From: Micromonospora sp. RP3T
GTDB lineage: Bacteria; Actinomycetota; Actinomycetes; Mycobacteriales; Micromonosporaceae
Direction: 5' to 3'
DNA: 64,000 nucleotides
Assembly: GCF_003027925.1 (NCBI RefSeq)
Contig: NZ_PYPS01000007.1
Span: 1 to 64,000, forward strand
In this document: piece by piece, positions 25,851 to 35,639 of the stretch
Layout: every line of letters starts with the position of its first letter
Position numbering within the stretch: position 1 is the first letter of the stretch
Notes under the pieces: model-generated
What the model was told of the DNA's origin: nothing
What the model saw: only the letters and a program-made list of their open reading frames with translations
The model's database searches: none
Made by a program: the position numbers and the translations under genes

Positions 25851-27356
25851 TCAGCCGGCGCTCGCGCCGGTGGTCGAGGTCGGGCTGTCGGCGCCGCGCT
25901 GCGACGGCAGGTCGGGGTGCTCGGCGCTGAGCGGGGTGGCCAGGTCCTCCAGGGACTTTCCTTCCGCCTTGACGCCGAGCGCCAGCTCCACCAGACCACC
26001 GATGATCATGATGGTGGCGCCGATGACGAACGCGATCACGGTGTCGCCGACCTGGCCGCTGCCGACCAGCTTGGCGAAGAGCAGCGGGCCGGTGATGCCA
26101 CCGGCGGCGGTGCCGATCGCGTAGAAGAACGCGATCGCCATGGCCCGGGTCTCCATCGGGAAGATCTCGCTGACCGTCAGGTACGCCGCGCTGGCCCCCG
26201 CCGAGGCGAAGAAGAGCACCACGCACCAGCAGGCGGTCATGGTCACCGCGCTGAGCACGCCGGAGTGGAACAGCCAGGCGGTGCCGAGCAGCAGCACGCC
26301 CGAGCCGATGTACGACCCGGCGATCATCGGCACCCGGCCGACCGTGTCGAACAGCTTGCCGAGCAGCAGCGGGCCGAGCAGGTTGCCGACCGCGATGACC
26401 GCGAAGTAGTAGCCGCTGTTGCCGGGCGGGACGTCGAAGAAGGTCTCCAGGATCTGGGCGAAGCCGAACGTGATCGCGTTGTAGAGGAACGCCTGCCCGA
26501 TGAAGAGCGAGAAGCCCAGCGTGGCGCGCTTCGGGTAGCGGCGGAACAGCGTCTTCGCGATCTCCAGGAAGTTCGTGCTCTTCCGCTGCCGGATCTCGAT
26601 GTAGTTGTCGGCCTCGGCGAGGTCCTTGCCGGTCTCCCGTTCCACCTCGGCCTCGACCGAGTCGACGAGGTGGTTCGCCTCGTCCGCCCGGCCGTGGATG
26701 AACAACCAGCGTGGGCTCTCCGGCACGTGCCGGCGGACCAGCAGGATCACCACGCCGAGCACCGCGCCCATGCCGAACGCCACCCGCCAGCCGAGGTTGG
26801 TCGGCAGGCCGTTGAGCAGCGGTACGGTCAGCAGCGCGCCGATCGCCGCGCCGAGCCAGAACGTGCCGTTGATGATGATGTCGATCCGGCCGCGGTGGCG
26901 GGCCGGGATCAGCTCGTCGATGGCCGAGTTGATGGCCGCGTACTCGCCACCGATGCCCATGCCGGTGAGGAACCGGAACAGGAAGAACCACCAGGTGTCG
27001 AACGAGAGCGCGGTGAGCGCGGTGGCCACCAGGTAGAGCCCCAGCGTCAGCAGGAACAGCTTCTTGCGGCCGAACCGGTCGGTGAGCCAGCCGAAGAAGA
27101 GCGCGCCGGTGCACGCGCCGGCCACGTAGAGCGCGGCGGCCAGGCCGGTGACCTGGCTCTGGGTGATGTCCAGACCGCTGCCCGGCTCGGCCAGCTTCCC
27201 GGACAGGTTGCCGACGATGGTCACCTCGAGACCGTCGAGGATCCACACCGTCCCGAGACCGATCACGATCATCCAGTGCCAGCGGGACCACGGCAGCCGG
27301 TCGAGGCGGGCCGGGACGTTGGTCCGTACGGTGCCGGTCGACACGTCGGTGCTCAT
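25851..27356 (-). CDS. MFS transporter (sugar porter / SV2-like type)
   Basis: A 501-residue major facilitator with 12 helices. After helix 2 comes the family motif GWLTDRFGRKK. Helix 4 and the following loop read GMGIGGEYAAINSAIDELIPARHRGR, typical of sugar and organic-acid porters. The central loop is long and charged, and the cytoplasmic C-tail has about 40 residues. The ATG at 27356 is the first that precedes the helical region; the open frame further upstream lacks character. Substrate unknown. Monocistronic, with a strong terminator at the 3' side. Confidence 0.88.
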   Translation of the reverse strand: MSTDVSTGTVRTNVPARLDRLPWSRWHWMIVIGLGTVWILDGLEVTIVGNLSGKLAEPGSGLDITQSQVTGLAAALYVAGACTGALFFGWLTDRFGRKKLFLLTLGLYLVATALTALSFDTWWFFLFRFLTGMGIGGEYAAINSAIDELIPARHRGRIDIIINGTFWLGAAIGALLTVPLLNGLPTNLGWRVAFGMGAVLGVVILLVRRHVPESPRWLFIHGRADEANHLVDSVEAEVERETGKDLAEADNYIEIRQRKSTNFLEIAKTLFRRYPKRATLGFSLFIGQAFLYNAITFGFAQILETFFDVPPGNSGYYFAVIAVGNLLGPLLLGKLFDTVGRVPMIAGSYIGSGVLLLGTAWLFHSGVLSAVTMTACWCVVLFFASAGASAAYLTVSEIFPMETRAMAIAFFYAIGTAAGGITGPLLFAKLVGSGQVGDTVIAFVIGATIMIIGGLVELALGVKAEGKSLEDLATPLSAEHPDLPSQRGADSPTSTTGASAG

Positions 27357-27531
27357 GACGCCCGCCGGCGGGATTCGGGAGCCGGGGCGGAAGTAAGCGC
27401 CTCCGGCGAGAGCTGTTCGTCCATGGCCGCCCAGATGCCCCGGGGCCACCAGCACTAATCCTGCCTTCGGCTTTCCCGGCCGGATGGGAGCCGGCTGGGA
27501 ATCGGATGGCAATCGCATGGGAGTCGCCGGT

Positions 27532-27559
27532 GGGGGCCGGATCGGACGATCCGGCCCCC
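27532..27559 (-). terminator. Terminator of the MMPL transporter gene
   Basis: Perfect 12-bp stem GGGGGCCGGATC / GATCCGGCCCCC with loop GGAC, starting five bases after the MMPL stop on the minus strand. Confidence 0.75.
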
Positions 27560-27564
27560 GTCGG

Positions 27565-29772
27565 TCAGCGGACGCCGACCAGTTCCGGCGCCGGCGCGGG
27601 CGGCGGCTCTGCCGGCGGGGTGGTCACCCGGCGGCGCAGGAACCGCGGCGCCCACCAGTTCGCGTCACCCAGCAGCGTCATCACCGACGGCAGCACCACC
27701 GCACGGATGATCGTGGCGTCCAGCAGGATCGCCGCCGCCAGTCCGATGCCGAGCTGCTTGAAGTCGATCATGCTGAGCGTGGCGAAGATCGAGAAGACCC
27801 CGACCATCACGATCGCCGCGCTGGTCACCACCGGCGCCGAGGACGTGATCCCGTACGCCACCGCCTCCCGGTTGGGCATGCCCCGGTCCACCGCCTCGCG
27901 GATCCGGCTGACCACGAAGACGTGGTAGTCCATGGAGAGCCCGAACAGCACCACGAACAGGAACAGCGGCAGCCAGGTGACGATCGCGTCCATCGAGGTG
28001 AACCCGAGCAGCCCTTCCGCCCAGTGGCTCTGGAAGACCAGCACCAGCAGCCCGTACGCGGCGCCGACGGAGAGCAGGTTCAGCAGGATCGAGGTCAGCG
28101 CCACCACCACCGACCGGAACGTCCAGGCCATCACCAGGAACGTCAGCGCCAGCACGAACGCCGCGACCACCGGCAGCTTCGCCCAGATGTGGTCGGCGTA
28201 GTCCTCGCTGGCGGCCACCCCGCCGCCGACCGCGTACTCCACGCCGGGAACGCCGTTCAGGGCGGCCGGCACCAGGTCGTCGCGCAGCTCGTGCAGCGAG
28301 CGGGACGCCTCGTCCGAGCGGCTGGCGAACGGGGTGGCCACCTCCAGCACCGACACCCGCCGGTCCGTCGACACCCGGATCTCCGGGCCGTCCCCCTCGG
28401 CCGGCGCGAAGAGCGGGTCGGCGCCGGTGCGGGCGGCCAGCCCGGTGAGCGCGGCCCGCACCCGGTCGGCCTGGTCGGCGGGCGCCCGCACGGCCACCGT
28501 GTGGCTGGTGCCGTTGCTCGGGAAGGCCGCCGCGAGCCGGTCGTACGCCTGCATGGCCGCCGTGGTGCGCGGCACGTCCTCGGTCCCGGGGAACTTCAGC
28601 TTCATGCCCAACGCGGGCGCGGCCAGGGCGAGCAGCAGCGCCACCGACACCAGCAGGGTGGCCACCGGCGCGCGCAGCGCGGGCCGGAGCACCGCCGGCC
28701 AGAAGCGGGGACGCCGCCCGGCACGCGGGGTGGTGAGCCGCCACAGCAGCGGCACCCGGGGCCGGTCCACCCACCGGCCCAGCTTGGCCAGCAGCGCCGG
28801 CAGCACGGTCAGCGAGCCGAGCACCGCCACCGCGACCACCAGGATCGAGCCGACCGCCAGCGACGAGAAGATCGCGTCCTGGGCGAGCAGCAAGCCGGCC
28901 ATCGCGATGATCACGGCGGTCCCGGAGACCACCACGGCGTGCCCGGACGTCTCCGCCGCGACCTCCACCGCGTCCAGGCCGGACCGCCCCTTCGCCCGTT
29001 CCTCGCGCTCGCGCCGCACGTAGAACAGCGAGTAGTCGACGCCCACCGCCATGCCGATCAGCAGGATCACGCTGGCCGTGGTGTCGGTCGCCGGCACCAG
29101 GTGCGAGGCGAGCGTGGAGAGGCCCATCGCGGCGGCCACCGAGGAGAGCGCGAGCAGCACCGGCACGCCGGCGGCGATCAACGCGCCGAACGCGATGATC
29201 AGGATGGCCAGCGTCACCGGCAGGCTGAGCAGCTCGGCCCGCTTGAAGTCCTTGCCGAGCGTGTCGTCGAGCGCCTTGTCGATCGACGGGCCGCCGACCT
29301 CCTCCACCCGCAACCCCGGATGGGCCGCCTGCACGTCGGCGGTGGCGTCCCGCAGCGGCCCCACCCGGTCCCCGGCGGTCTCCGGGTCGCCGGACATGGT
29401 GATCGGCAGCAGCAGCGCGCTCCCGTCCCGGGACGGCATCGGCGTACCCACCGACGCGACGCCCTCGACCTGCCGCAGCCGGCCCGCGGCGTCGGTCGCG
29501 GCGGCCCGCGCCGCGGCCGGATCGAGCGCGCCCGACCGCGCGGTGATCAGCACGTTCTCGGTGGCCGCCTGGTGGAAGCCGCCACTGTCGACGATCAGCT
29601 CGGCCCGCCCGAACTCACCGATCGCCTGATCCGCGTCGGTGGCCTCGTTCAGCCCGGCGGCGTTGCCGCCGAGGAAGCACACCGCCACGAACACCACCCA
29701 CAGCGCGATGGCCCGCCACGGATGCTCCGCACTCCACCGTGCCACCCGCACGGTCACCGGTCGCCTGCCCAT
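27565..29772 (-). CDS. MMPL family (RND-like) transporter
   Basis: A 735-residue membrane protein with two repeats, each of one helix, a periplasmic porter-like domain and five helices. The proton-relay Asp-Tyr pairs are visible in AVGVDYSLFYV (first half) and LSMDYHVFVVSRIREA (second half). Mycobacterial MmpL proteins export lipids; this shorter actinobacterial type may export lipids, peptides or drugs, not decided here. The ATG at 29772 starts just before the first helix. No regulator gene is adjacent, but a perfect palindrome lies about 100 bp upstream. Confidence 0.92.
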   Translation of the reverse strand: MGRRPVTVRVARWSAEHPWRAIALWVVFVAVCFLGGNAAGLNEATDADQAIGEFGRAELIVDSGGFHQAATENVLITARSGALDPAAARAAATDAAGRLRQVEGVASVGTPMPSRDGSALLLPITMSGDPETAGDRVGPLRDATADVQAAHPGLRVEEVGGPSIDKALDDTLGKDFKRAELLSLPVTLAILIIAFGALIAAGVPVLLALSSVAAAMGLSTLASHLVPATDTTASVILLIGMAVGVDYSLFYVRREREERAKGRSGLDAVEVAAETSGHAVVVSGTAVIIAMAGLLLAQDAIFSSLAVGSILVVAVAVLGSLTVLPALLAKLGRWVDRPRVPLLWRLTTPRAGRRPRFWPAVLRPALRAPVATLLVSVALLLALAAPALGMKLKFPGTEDVPRTTAAMQAYDRLAAAFPSNGTSHTVAVRAPADQADRVRAALTGLAARTGADPLFAPAEGDGPEIRVSTDRRVSVLEVATPFASRSDEASRSLHELRDDLVPAALNGVPGVEYAVGGGVAASEDYADHIWAKLPVVAAFVLALTFLVMAWTFRSVVVALTSILLNLLSVGAAYGLLVLVFQSHWAEGLLGFTSMDAIVTWLPLFLFVVLFGLSMDYHVFVVSRIREAVDRGMPNREAVAYGITSSAPVVTSAAIVMVGVFSIFATLSMIDFKQLGIGLAAAILLDATIIRAVVLPSVMTLLGDANWWAPRFLRRRVTTPPAEPPPAPAPELVGVR

Positions 29773-29873
29773 ATCCGGGTCCCCCTCCAGCCGTCGGCGC
29801 CGTGCCGACGTCTGGAGACGCTAGGCAGCCGACGGAGCCCGGACATCGGGGAACGGCCCCGGCTCCTCCCCGA

Positions 29874-29887
29874 TAGGGCTGGCCCTA
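29874..29887. promoter_or_regulatory. 14-bp perfect palindrome upstream of the MMPL gene
   Basis: TAGGGC-TG-GCCCTA lies about 100 bases before the MMPL start in the 236-bp gap to mutM. Its size and symmetry fit a repressor operator (TetR-like regulators often control MMPL pumps), but no such gene is near, so this is only a candidate. Confidence 0.3.
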
Positions 29888-30008
29888 CCGGGCGGCCGGA
29901 GCCGGCCGCGCCGGTCGGGCGGAAAAGGGCATTTCTCCGGTACGTCGCGGTGGGCCCCCGGGCCCGGCCCGGCGCAGCACACCGGCGCAACCCCGAACCG
30001 GCTCGGGG

Positions 30009-30866
30009 TCATCCCCGGAGGGTGCCCCGGGGACGCGGCTGGCAGCGCGGGCAACTGTAGGAGGAACGGTTCATGAACGCCTCCCGCCGGATCGGCGCGC
30101 CACAGCGCGGGCAGGGCTCGCCCTCCCGGCCGTACGCGTTCAACGACCTGTCGAAGTAGCCGCTCTCGCCGTTGACGTTCACGTACAGCTCGTCGAAGCT
30201 GGTGCCGCCCTGCTTGATCGCCTCGCCGAGGACGTCCCGCACGTGGCCGAGCAGCCGCAGCGCCGCCGGCCGGGTCAACGCGTCGGTCGGCCGGGCGCCG
30301 TGCAGCTTCGCCCGCCACAGCGCCTCGTCGGCGTAGATGTTGCCCACGCCGGAGATCAGCGTCTGGTCGAGCAGTGCCCGTTTGATCTCCGTACGCCGGC
30401 GGCGCAGCGCGGCCACGAACGCGTCGTCGGAGAACTCCGGGTCCATCGGGTCCCGGGCGATGTGCGCGATCTCGGCCGGCAGCTCCGCCCCGCCGTCGGA
30501 GACGGACAGGCCGCCGAACGTGCGCTGGTCGACGAAGCGCAGCTCCGGGCCGTCGTCGGCGAACCGGAACCGGACCCGCAGGTGCAGCTCGTCGGCCGCG
30601 CCGACCGGCTGCAGCAGCAACTGCCCGGACATGCCCAGGTGGCCGATCACCGCGTCCCCGCTGTCCAGCGGCAGCCAGAGATACTTGCCCCGGCGGCGGA
30701 CGTCGGTGATCGTCCGGCCGGCCAGCACGTCGGCGAAGTGCGCGCCGCCCGGCGCGTGCCGGCGGACCGCCCGGGGATGGCGCACCTCGACGGCGCTGAT
30801 CCGTCGGCCGACCACCCACTCGGCCAGCCCCTGCCGGACGGTCTCGACCTCGGGCAGCTCAGGCAC
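30009..30866 (-). CDS. mutM: Formamidopyrimidine-DNA glycosylase (Fpg/MutM)
   Basis: Removes 8-oxoguanine and related lesions and cuts the abasic site by beta/delta elimination. 285 residues begin with the catalytic PELPEVET (Pro2, Glu3). The H2TH region has [15 protein letters not shown], and the C-terminal zinc finger has [10 protein letters not shown] and CPRCQ. Length is normal. It overlaps the rnc gene by 8 bp and is the last gene of the DUF177-rpmF-plsX-rnc-mutM set. Confidence 0.96.
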   Translation of the reverse strand: MPELPEVETVRQGLAEWVVGRRISAVEVRHPRAVRRHAPGGAHFADVLAGRTITDVRRRGKYLWLPLDSGDAVIGHLGMSGQLLLQPVGAADELHLRVRFRFADDGPELRFVDQRTFGGLSVSDGGAELPAEIAHIARDPMDPEFSDDAFVAALRRRRTEIKRALLDQTLISGVGNIYADEALWRAKLHGARPTDALTRPAALRLLGHVRDVLGEAIKQGGTSFDELYVNVNGESGYFDRSLNAYGREGEPCPRCGAPIRREAFMNRSSYSCPRCQPRPRGTLRG

Positions 30867-31668
30867 GGCCGGCGCCCGCCTCGGCGTCCTCCGGGTCGAC
30901 CGCCGCCCCGGCCTCGGCCGCCGCCCGCGCCTCGGCCTCCGCCCGCGCGGTCGCCTCCGCCTGCTCGGTGAGCATCCGCCAGGCCGACTCGGCGGCCCGC
31001 TGCTCGGCCTCCTTCTTGCTGCGCCCCTCCGCGCCGCCGTACCGGTTGCCGGCCACCACCACCCAGGCGGTGAACGTCTTCAGGTGGTCCGGTCCGGTGC
31101 CCTCGATGCGGTACTCCGGCACGCCCAGACCCAGCGCGGCGGTCAACTCCTGGAGGCTGGTCTTCCAGTCCAGTGCCGCGCCCCGCCCGGCCGACTCCGC
31201 CATCAGCGGGTCGAAGAGGCGGTGGATCACGATGGCGGCGGTGTCCAGGCCGTACTGGAGGTAGATGGCGCCGAGCAGCGCCTCCAGTGTGTCGGCCAGG
31301 ATGCTCGCCTTGTCCCGACCGCCGGTGGCCTCCTCGCCCTTGCCGAGCAGGAGGTACGCACCCAGCCCGTCCGGGCCGAGGCCACGCGCCACGTCGGCCA
31401 GCGCGCGCATGTTGACCACGCTGGCCCGCAGCTTCGCCAACTGCCCCTCGGGCAGGTCCGGATGGTTGTGGAAGAGCGCGGTGGTGATCACCACGCCGAG
31501 GACCGAGTCGCCGAGGAACTCCAGCCGCTCGTTGGTGGGCAACCCGCCGTTCTCGTACGCGTACGAGCGGTGGGTCAGGGCGCGTTCCAGCAGCTCCGGG
31601 TCGAGCGACACCCCGAAGGCCGCCTCGAGGAGGCCGACGGGAGCACGCCGCCGCTTGTCGTTGGTCAT
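30859..31668 (-). CDS. rnc: Ribonuclease III
   Basis: Cuts double-stranded RNA in rRNA processing and mRNA turnover. 269 residues: catalytic domain with [13 protein letters not shown] and the second acidic site in [16 protein letters not shown], then a double-stranded RNA-binding domain (about 160-230) with [15 protein letters not shown] 40-residue Ala/Glu-rich tail is added at the C-terminus. It overlaps plsX by 4 bp and mutM by 8 bp, so all three are probably translated from one mRNA. Confidence 0.96.
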   Translation of the reverse strand: MTNDKRRRAPVGLLEAAFGVSLDPELLERALTHRSYAYENGGLPTNERLEFLGDSVLGVVITTALFHNHPDLPEGQLAKLRASVVNMRALADVARGLGPDGLGAYLLLGKGEEATGGRDKASILADTLEALLGAIYLQYGLDTAAIVIHRLFDPLMAESAGRGAALDWKTSLQELTAALGLGVPEYRIEGTGPDHLKTFTAWVVVAGNRYGGAEGRSKKEAEQRAAESAWRMLTEQAEATARAEAEARAAAEAGAAVDPEDAEAGAGRA

Positions 31669-32744
31669 GGTGCTACCTCGGTGTCGTTGCGGTCAGGTGC
31701 GGGATCGTGCGGGATCTCGGCGAGCAGGGCACGGACCGTGCCGGCGGCGTCGCGACGCCAGAGGTGGGCGGCCAGCGCGATGCCCGAGGCCACGTCCTCG
31801 GGGCCGGCCGCGCCGTGGCACACCACCACCGTGCCGGCCACCCCGAGCAGGGCCGCCGCGCGCGGCGCGCCACCGCCGACCGGCGGCCCACCGGCCATGG
31901 CGTACGCGCCCTCGATGGCCTTCAGCAGGACGTTGCCGGTGAAGCCGTCGGTGACCACCACGTCGGCGCGACCGCCCAGGGAGAGGTCGAATCCCTCGAC
32001 GAGGCCGACGTAGCGGGCGCCGCAGGGCAGTGGCACGGCGGCCAGCGCCGGGTCGGCGGCCCGGCGCAGGCGGTCCCCCTTGCCGGCCTCGTGGCCGACG
32101 GAGAGCAGCCCCACCCGGGGTGCGACGATGCCGTGCGCCACCGCCGCGTAGGCGGCGCCGAGGACGGCGTGCCGGACCAGCGTGGCGGGGCCGGGTTCGA
32201 GTGTGCCGCCGACGTCCAGCAGGACCACCGGCCCGGCGACGGCCGGCAGCGTGGCGACCAGCGCGGGTCGGCGTACCCCGGTCCAGCGGCCCAGGCCGAG
32301 CGCGGCGGCGGTGACGGTGGCCCCGGTCGAGCCGGCGGAGACCACGGCGTCGGCGAGCCCGTCGTGGACGGCCTGCACGGCCGTGCGTACCGTGCTCTCG
32401 CCGCGTGCGGCGGTCGGATGGTCGGCCATGCCGACGGCGGTCCGCACCGGGCGGACCGTGACCCGGGCGCGGTGCGCCGGGTCGAGCGCAGCAATCAGCC
32501 CGTCGGCCACCTCGGTCGGGCCGACGAGCATCAGGCGCAGGTCAGGGTCGGTGCGCACCGCCCGCAGAGCGCCGTCAACCACGACGGCGGGAGCATCGTC
32601 CCCGCCGAGGAGGTCGACGGCGATCCGCGCGGTGCCCGGCTCCGTCGGCCCGCCGGCCGGGGAACGGCCGGCGGCGGAGGGAGCCGGGGCACCGGGCGTG
32701 AGCCGTGGTGCGCGCGCCGCCCGACCGGTGGTCGGGGGCGTCAC
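31665..32744 (-). CDS. plsX: Phosphate acyltransferase PlsX
   Basis: Makes acyl-phosphate from acyl-ACP for membrane phospholipid synthesis. 359 residues with [56 protein letters not shown] and the [19 protein letters not shown] segment, all family hallmarks. The N-terminus has an extra 35-residue Pro/Ala-rich lead. GTG start at 32744, 12 bp after rpmF. A PlsC-type acyltransferase and GpsA are encoded at 51.2-52.9 kb. Confidence 0.94.
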   Translation of the reverse strand: MTPPTTGRAARAPRLTPGAPAPSAAGRSPAGGPTEPGTARIAVDLLGGDDAPAVVVDGALRAVRTDPDLRLMLVGPTEVADGLIAALDPAHRARVTVRPVRTAVGMADHPTAARGESTVRTAVQAVHDGLADAVVSAGSTGATVTAAALGLGRWTGVRRPALVATLPAVAGPVVLLDVGGTLEPGPATLVRHAVLGAAYAAVAHGIVAPRVGLLSVGHEAGKGDRLRRAADPALAAVPLPCGARYVGLVEGFDLSLGGRADVVVTDGFTGNVLLKAIEGAYAMAGGPPVGGGAPRAAALLGVAGTVVVCHGAAGPEDVASGIALAAHLWRRDAAGTVRALLAEIPHDPAPDRNDTEVAP

Positions 32745-32756
32745 TCGGCGTCCAGG

Positions 32757-32930
32757 TCAGACCTCGAGAACCTGGCGGCCGTTGTACGTGCCGCAGACGG
32801 AGCAGGCGGCGTGCGGCAGCTTCGGCGACTTGCACTGCGGGCAGGCAACGGTCGACACCGCCGTGGCCTTCCAGTTCGCCCGGCGGGCGCGGGTGTTGCT
32901 GCGCGACATCTTGCGCTTGGGGACGGCCAC
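32757..32930 (-). CDS. rpmF: 50S ribosomal protein L32
   Basis: A 57-residue ribosomal protein with the zinc-binding pairs CPQC and CSVC and the basic start AVPKRKMSRSNTR. GTG start at 32930, 5 bp after the DUF177 stop. Linkage DUF177-rpmF-plsX is very widely conserved, which ties ribosome and membrane synthesis. Confidence 0.97.
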   Translation of the reverse strand: MAVPKRKMSRSNTRARRANWKATAVSTVACPQCKSPKLPHAACSVCGTYNGRQVLEV

Positions 32931-32935
32931 GGTTC

Positions 32936-33499
32936 CTACTCCTCTGTACGGGTCAGTTGCGACAGGCCCGCCCAACGCGGGTCGACCTGCTGGTGACTGT
33001 GGTCGGCCGGCAGATCGTCCCAGTGCACCCCACACTCGGGGCACAGCCCTGGGCAGTCCTCCCGGCAGAGCGGGTTGGTCGGCAGCGCGAGCACCACCGC
33101 GTCCCGCAACGCCGGCTCCAGGTCGATCAGATCGCCCTGCATCCGGCCCACCTCGTCCTCGTCGGTCGTCTCGTCCGTGGTGCTGTCCTCGTACGCGTAC
33201 AGCTCCTGGAGGTTCACGACCACCGAGTCGTCGATCTCGCGCAGGCAGCGACCGCACTCGCCCTTGACGGGACCGGTGACGGTCCCGGAGACGAGCACGC
33301 CCTCGGACACCGACTGCAACCTCAGGTCAAGGTCGAGGTCCGCGCCCGCCGGCACGCCGATCAACTCGACGCCGAGGTCCGCCGGTGCCGTCACGACCCG
33401 CCGGTGCGTACGCAACGCGCCAGGGCGACGCGGCAGGTCCCTCGTGTCGAGGACCAGCGGCGCCCTGGGGTCGAGTTGGCGTGGCGAATGTTTGGGCAT
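32936..33499 (-). CDS. DUF177 (YceD-like) protein
   Basis: 187 residues of the DUF177/YceD family. The central beta-rich domain has GTVTGPVKGECGRCLREI with a Cys pair; further Cys follow in LCREDCPGLCPECGVHW, so a zinc site is likely. Family members lie upstream of rpmF nearly everywhere; plant and bacterial relatives are linked to 23S rRNA maturation. First gene of the DUF177-rpmF-plsX-rnc-mutM operon. ATG at 33499. Confidence 0.92.
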   Translation of the reverse strand: MPKHSPRQLDPRAPLVLDTRDLPRRPGALRTHRRVVTAPADLGVELIGVPAGADLDLDLRLQSVSEGVLVSGTVTGPVKGECGRCLREIDDSVVVNLQELYAYEDSTTDETTDEDEVGRMQGDLIDLEPALRDAVVLALPTNPLCREDCPGLCPECGVHWDDLPADHSHQQVDPRWAGLSQLTRTEE

Positions 33500-33626
33500 A
33501 GTCAGACTCCGGCCGGTGAGAGGCCGACAAAAAAGGTTACCTGGCAGGGGGGCGGACCGTCGAACCGGGGGCGTGTCCGCCCCGGTCCGGCGGCAGCCGG
33601 CTGTCGGCGACCGGCCCGTGCGCCGC

Positions 33627-34124
33627 TCAGAAGGGTAGCGGGCGATCGGCCTCGTCCCCCGCGAAGGTGCCGATCTCGCGCAGCGCGTGCATCTTGTCCC
33701 GGCCGCGCTCTATCGAGGCCAACGCCCTGGTGAGGAACTGCTCGAAGTTGGCCAGCGCGGTGTCGACGTAGTCGTCCACCTCCTCGCGGAGGCGCTGCGC
33801 CTCGGCCCGCGCCTCGCCGATGATCCGGGCACCCTCGTGCTCGGCGGAGACCGTGATCTCGTTCACCGAGACCAGGCGGGCGTGTTCCGCCTCACCCTCG
33901 CTGATGATCCGGTCGGCCTCGCGCTTGCCGGCCTCCATGATCTTGTCCCGTTCCTCCAGCAGCGCGGCGGCCCGGCGCAGGTCGGCGGGGAGCTCGGCGC
34001 GCAGCTCGTCGAGCACGGCGATCATCTCACCGCGGTCGACCATGCAGTTGTTGCGCGACATCGGGACGGAGCGGGCCTGCTCCACCATGGCGATCAGTTC
34101 GTCGATGCGATCGAGCGGGTCCAC
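33627..34124 (-). CDS. Actinobacterial coiled-coil protein (DivIVA-like, SepIVA-type)
   Basis: 165 residues, mostly helical. The first 50 include VPMSRNNCMVDRGEMIAVLDEL, then a long charged coiled coil (about 55-140) with repeated EAxR patterns (EAEHARLV, EARAEAQRLREEV). Homologues at this locus (Rv2927c in M. tuberculosis, SepIVA) affect cell elongation and envelope or septum factors; I infer a similar role. GTG start at 34124. It is 127 bp upstream of DUF177 and 229 bp downstream of coaD, with a family 3 repeat in that gap. Confidence 0.85.
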   Translation of the reverse strand: MDPLDRIDELIAMVEQARSVPMSRNNCMVDRGEMIAVLDELRAELPADLRRAAALLEERDKIMEAGKREADRIISEGEAEHARLVSVNEITVSAEHEGARIIGEARAEAQRLREEVDDYVDTALANFEQFLTRALASIERGRDKMHALREIGTFAGDEADRPLPF

Positions 34125-34261
34125 CGGCGCCTCACTCCTGTCTTCGTCGGCCGCCCTCCATGATGCGGCCTGCGCCCGGTTCCGGCGCTGCCCCCATCAT
34201 GTCGCGCCCCGCCCACTCCCGCCCCACCCCGCCCACCCGGCGCGTCGCCCCCGCTCCGCCA

Positions 34262-34343
34262 CCGCCGTTGATCTTGCACTTTCCGCCCCGACATCTGGCG
34301 CGAAAGGGACACCTGCCGGGCCACAAGTGCAAGATCGGCGGGG
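34262..34343. repeat. Dispersed inverted repeat, family 3
   Basis: GATCTTGCACTT (34270-34281) and its exact inverse AAGTGCAAGATC (34325-34336) are flanked by CCGCCG / CGGCGG, with a 43-base spacer. It fills the gap between coaD and the coiled-coil gene. From memory, similar elements recur in Micromonospora genomes. No second copy is present in this window. Confidence 0.7.
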
Positions 34344-34353
34344 TCAGGGGCGG

Positions 34354-34830
34354 TCAGGGGCGGAGGCGGGCGACGAGCTGCTCGCGGACCAGGTCGGGGA
34401 CGTGGGCGGAGATGTCGCCGCCCCACTTGGCCACGTCCTTGACCAGGCTGGAGGAGAGGAAGGAGTAGAGCGGGTTGGTCGGCATGAAGAGCGTCTCCAC
34501 GCCGGCCAGACCGATGTTCATCTGGGCCATCTGCAGCTCGTAGTCGAAGTCGCTGACCGCCCGCAGGCCCTTGATCAGCACGCTCGCCTGCTGGTCGCGG
34601 CAGAAGTCGACGAGCAGGCCGCGGAACGACTCCACCCGGACGTTGTCGTACGAGGCGGTGACCTCGCGGAGCATCGTGATCCGCTCCTCGACCGTGAACA
34701 ACCCCTGCTTCGACTGGTTGACCAGCACGCCGACGATCACCTCGTCGAAGAGCCTGCTGGCCCGGCCGACGATGTCGAGGTGACCGTTGGTGACCGGGTC
34801 GAACGAGCCCGGACAGACCGCACGTCTCAT
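34354..34830 (-). CDS. coaD: Phosphopantetheine adenylyltransferase
   Basis: Fourth step of coenzyme A synthesis: transfers AMP from ATP to 4'-phosphopantetheine. 158 residues, the normal length. [14 protein letters not shown] holds the nucleotidyltransferase T/HxGH motif; [15 protein letters not shown] and [17 protein letters not shown] complete the active site. The ATG at 34830 overlaps the rsmD stop as ATGA, a coupling conserved in many bacteria. Confidence 0.97.
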   Translation of the reverse strand: MRRAVCPGSFDPVTNGHLDIVGRASRLFDEVIVGVLVNQSKQGLFTVEERITMLREVTASYDNVRVESFRGLLVDFCRDQQASVLIKGLRAVSDFDYELQMAQMNIGLAGVETLFMPTNPLYSFLSSSLVKDVAKWGGDISAHVPDLVREQLVARLRP

Positions 34831-35390
34831 GATCGGCGACCGTACCAAAGGGTGGTCTCGCCGTAGCGGCGACTGCGTTCCGGCGTGACGCCCTCCACCC
34901 AGTCGACCGGTCCGGATCGGCGGGACCGCTCGACGACCACCAGGGCGTCCGGCGCGAGCCAGCCGCCGTCGACCAGCGCGGCCAGCATCGCGGTGATCTC
35001 CGCGGCCGGCACCGCGTACGGCGGGTCGGCGAAGACCACGTCGTACGGCCCGCCGTCCGGCCCGGCCGCCAGCACACCGGCCACCTTGCCGGTGACCAGG
35101 CGGGCGGCCGGCGCAGCCCGGAGCGTGGCGATGTTCTCCCGGATCACCCGGGCGGCCCGGGCGTCCGACTCGACAAGCAGCACGTGCGCCGCACCCCGGG
35201 ACAGCGCCTCCAGCCCGACCGCGCCGGAGCCGGCGAACAGGTCGGCGAAGCGCGCCCCGGCCAGGTCGAGATCGGCCTGCACGGCGCTGAACAGCGCCTC
35301 CCGCACCCGGTCCGAGGTCGGTCGGGTGCCGGCGCCGGGTGGCGCGGCGATCCGCCGCCCACCGAACGCGCCGGCCACGATCCGGGTCAC
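34827..35390 (-). CDS. rsmD: 16S rRNA (guanine966-N2)-methyltransferase RsmD
   Basis: 187 residues. [19 protein letters not shown] and [15 protein letters not shown] at the N-terminus are RsmD signatures; the SAM site is [20 protein letters not shown] and the catalytic motif is FADPPY. The GTG at 35390 has GGAGGG at good distance; an upstream frame extends 20 codons but lacks family similarity. It is coupled to coaD by a 4-bp overlap. Confidence 0.95.
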   Translation of the reverse strand: MTRIVAGAFGGRRIAAPPGAGTRPTSDRVREALFSAVQADLDLAGARFADLFAGSGAVGLEALSRGAAHVLLVESDARAARVIRENIATLRAAPAARLVTGKVAGVLAAGPDGGPYDVVFADPPYAVPAAEITAMLAALVDGGWLAPDALVVVERSRRSGPVDWVEGVTPERSRRYGETTLWYGRRS

Positions 35391-35639
35391 CGTCGTTCCC
35401 TCCGCATGCCCCGACGCTACGCGACCGCGGACACGGGACGAGCGGACCACCGGGAGCGACGGTTCGTGACACCCCGTACATCAATGATCTCGAATTCATA
35501 ACGGACCCTTTACGACCCGTAGATCGCGGTAACGCCCACGGTGTCGATCTCGCTAGGGTCTGCCCGGTTGCCGCGTGGACGCGTGACTCCGGTCCGTCCG
35601 CCGCACCCCTCTCCGCACCTCCCCTCATCAGGAGAAGAC

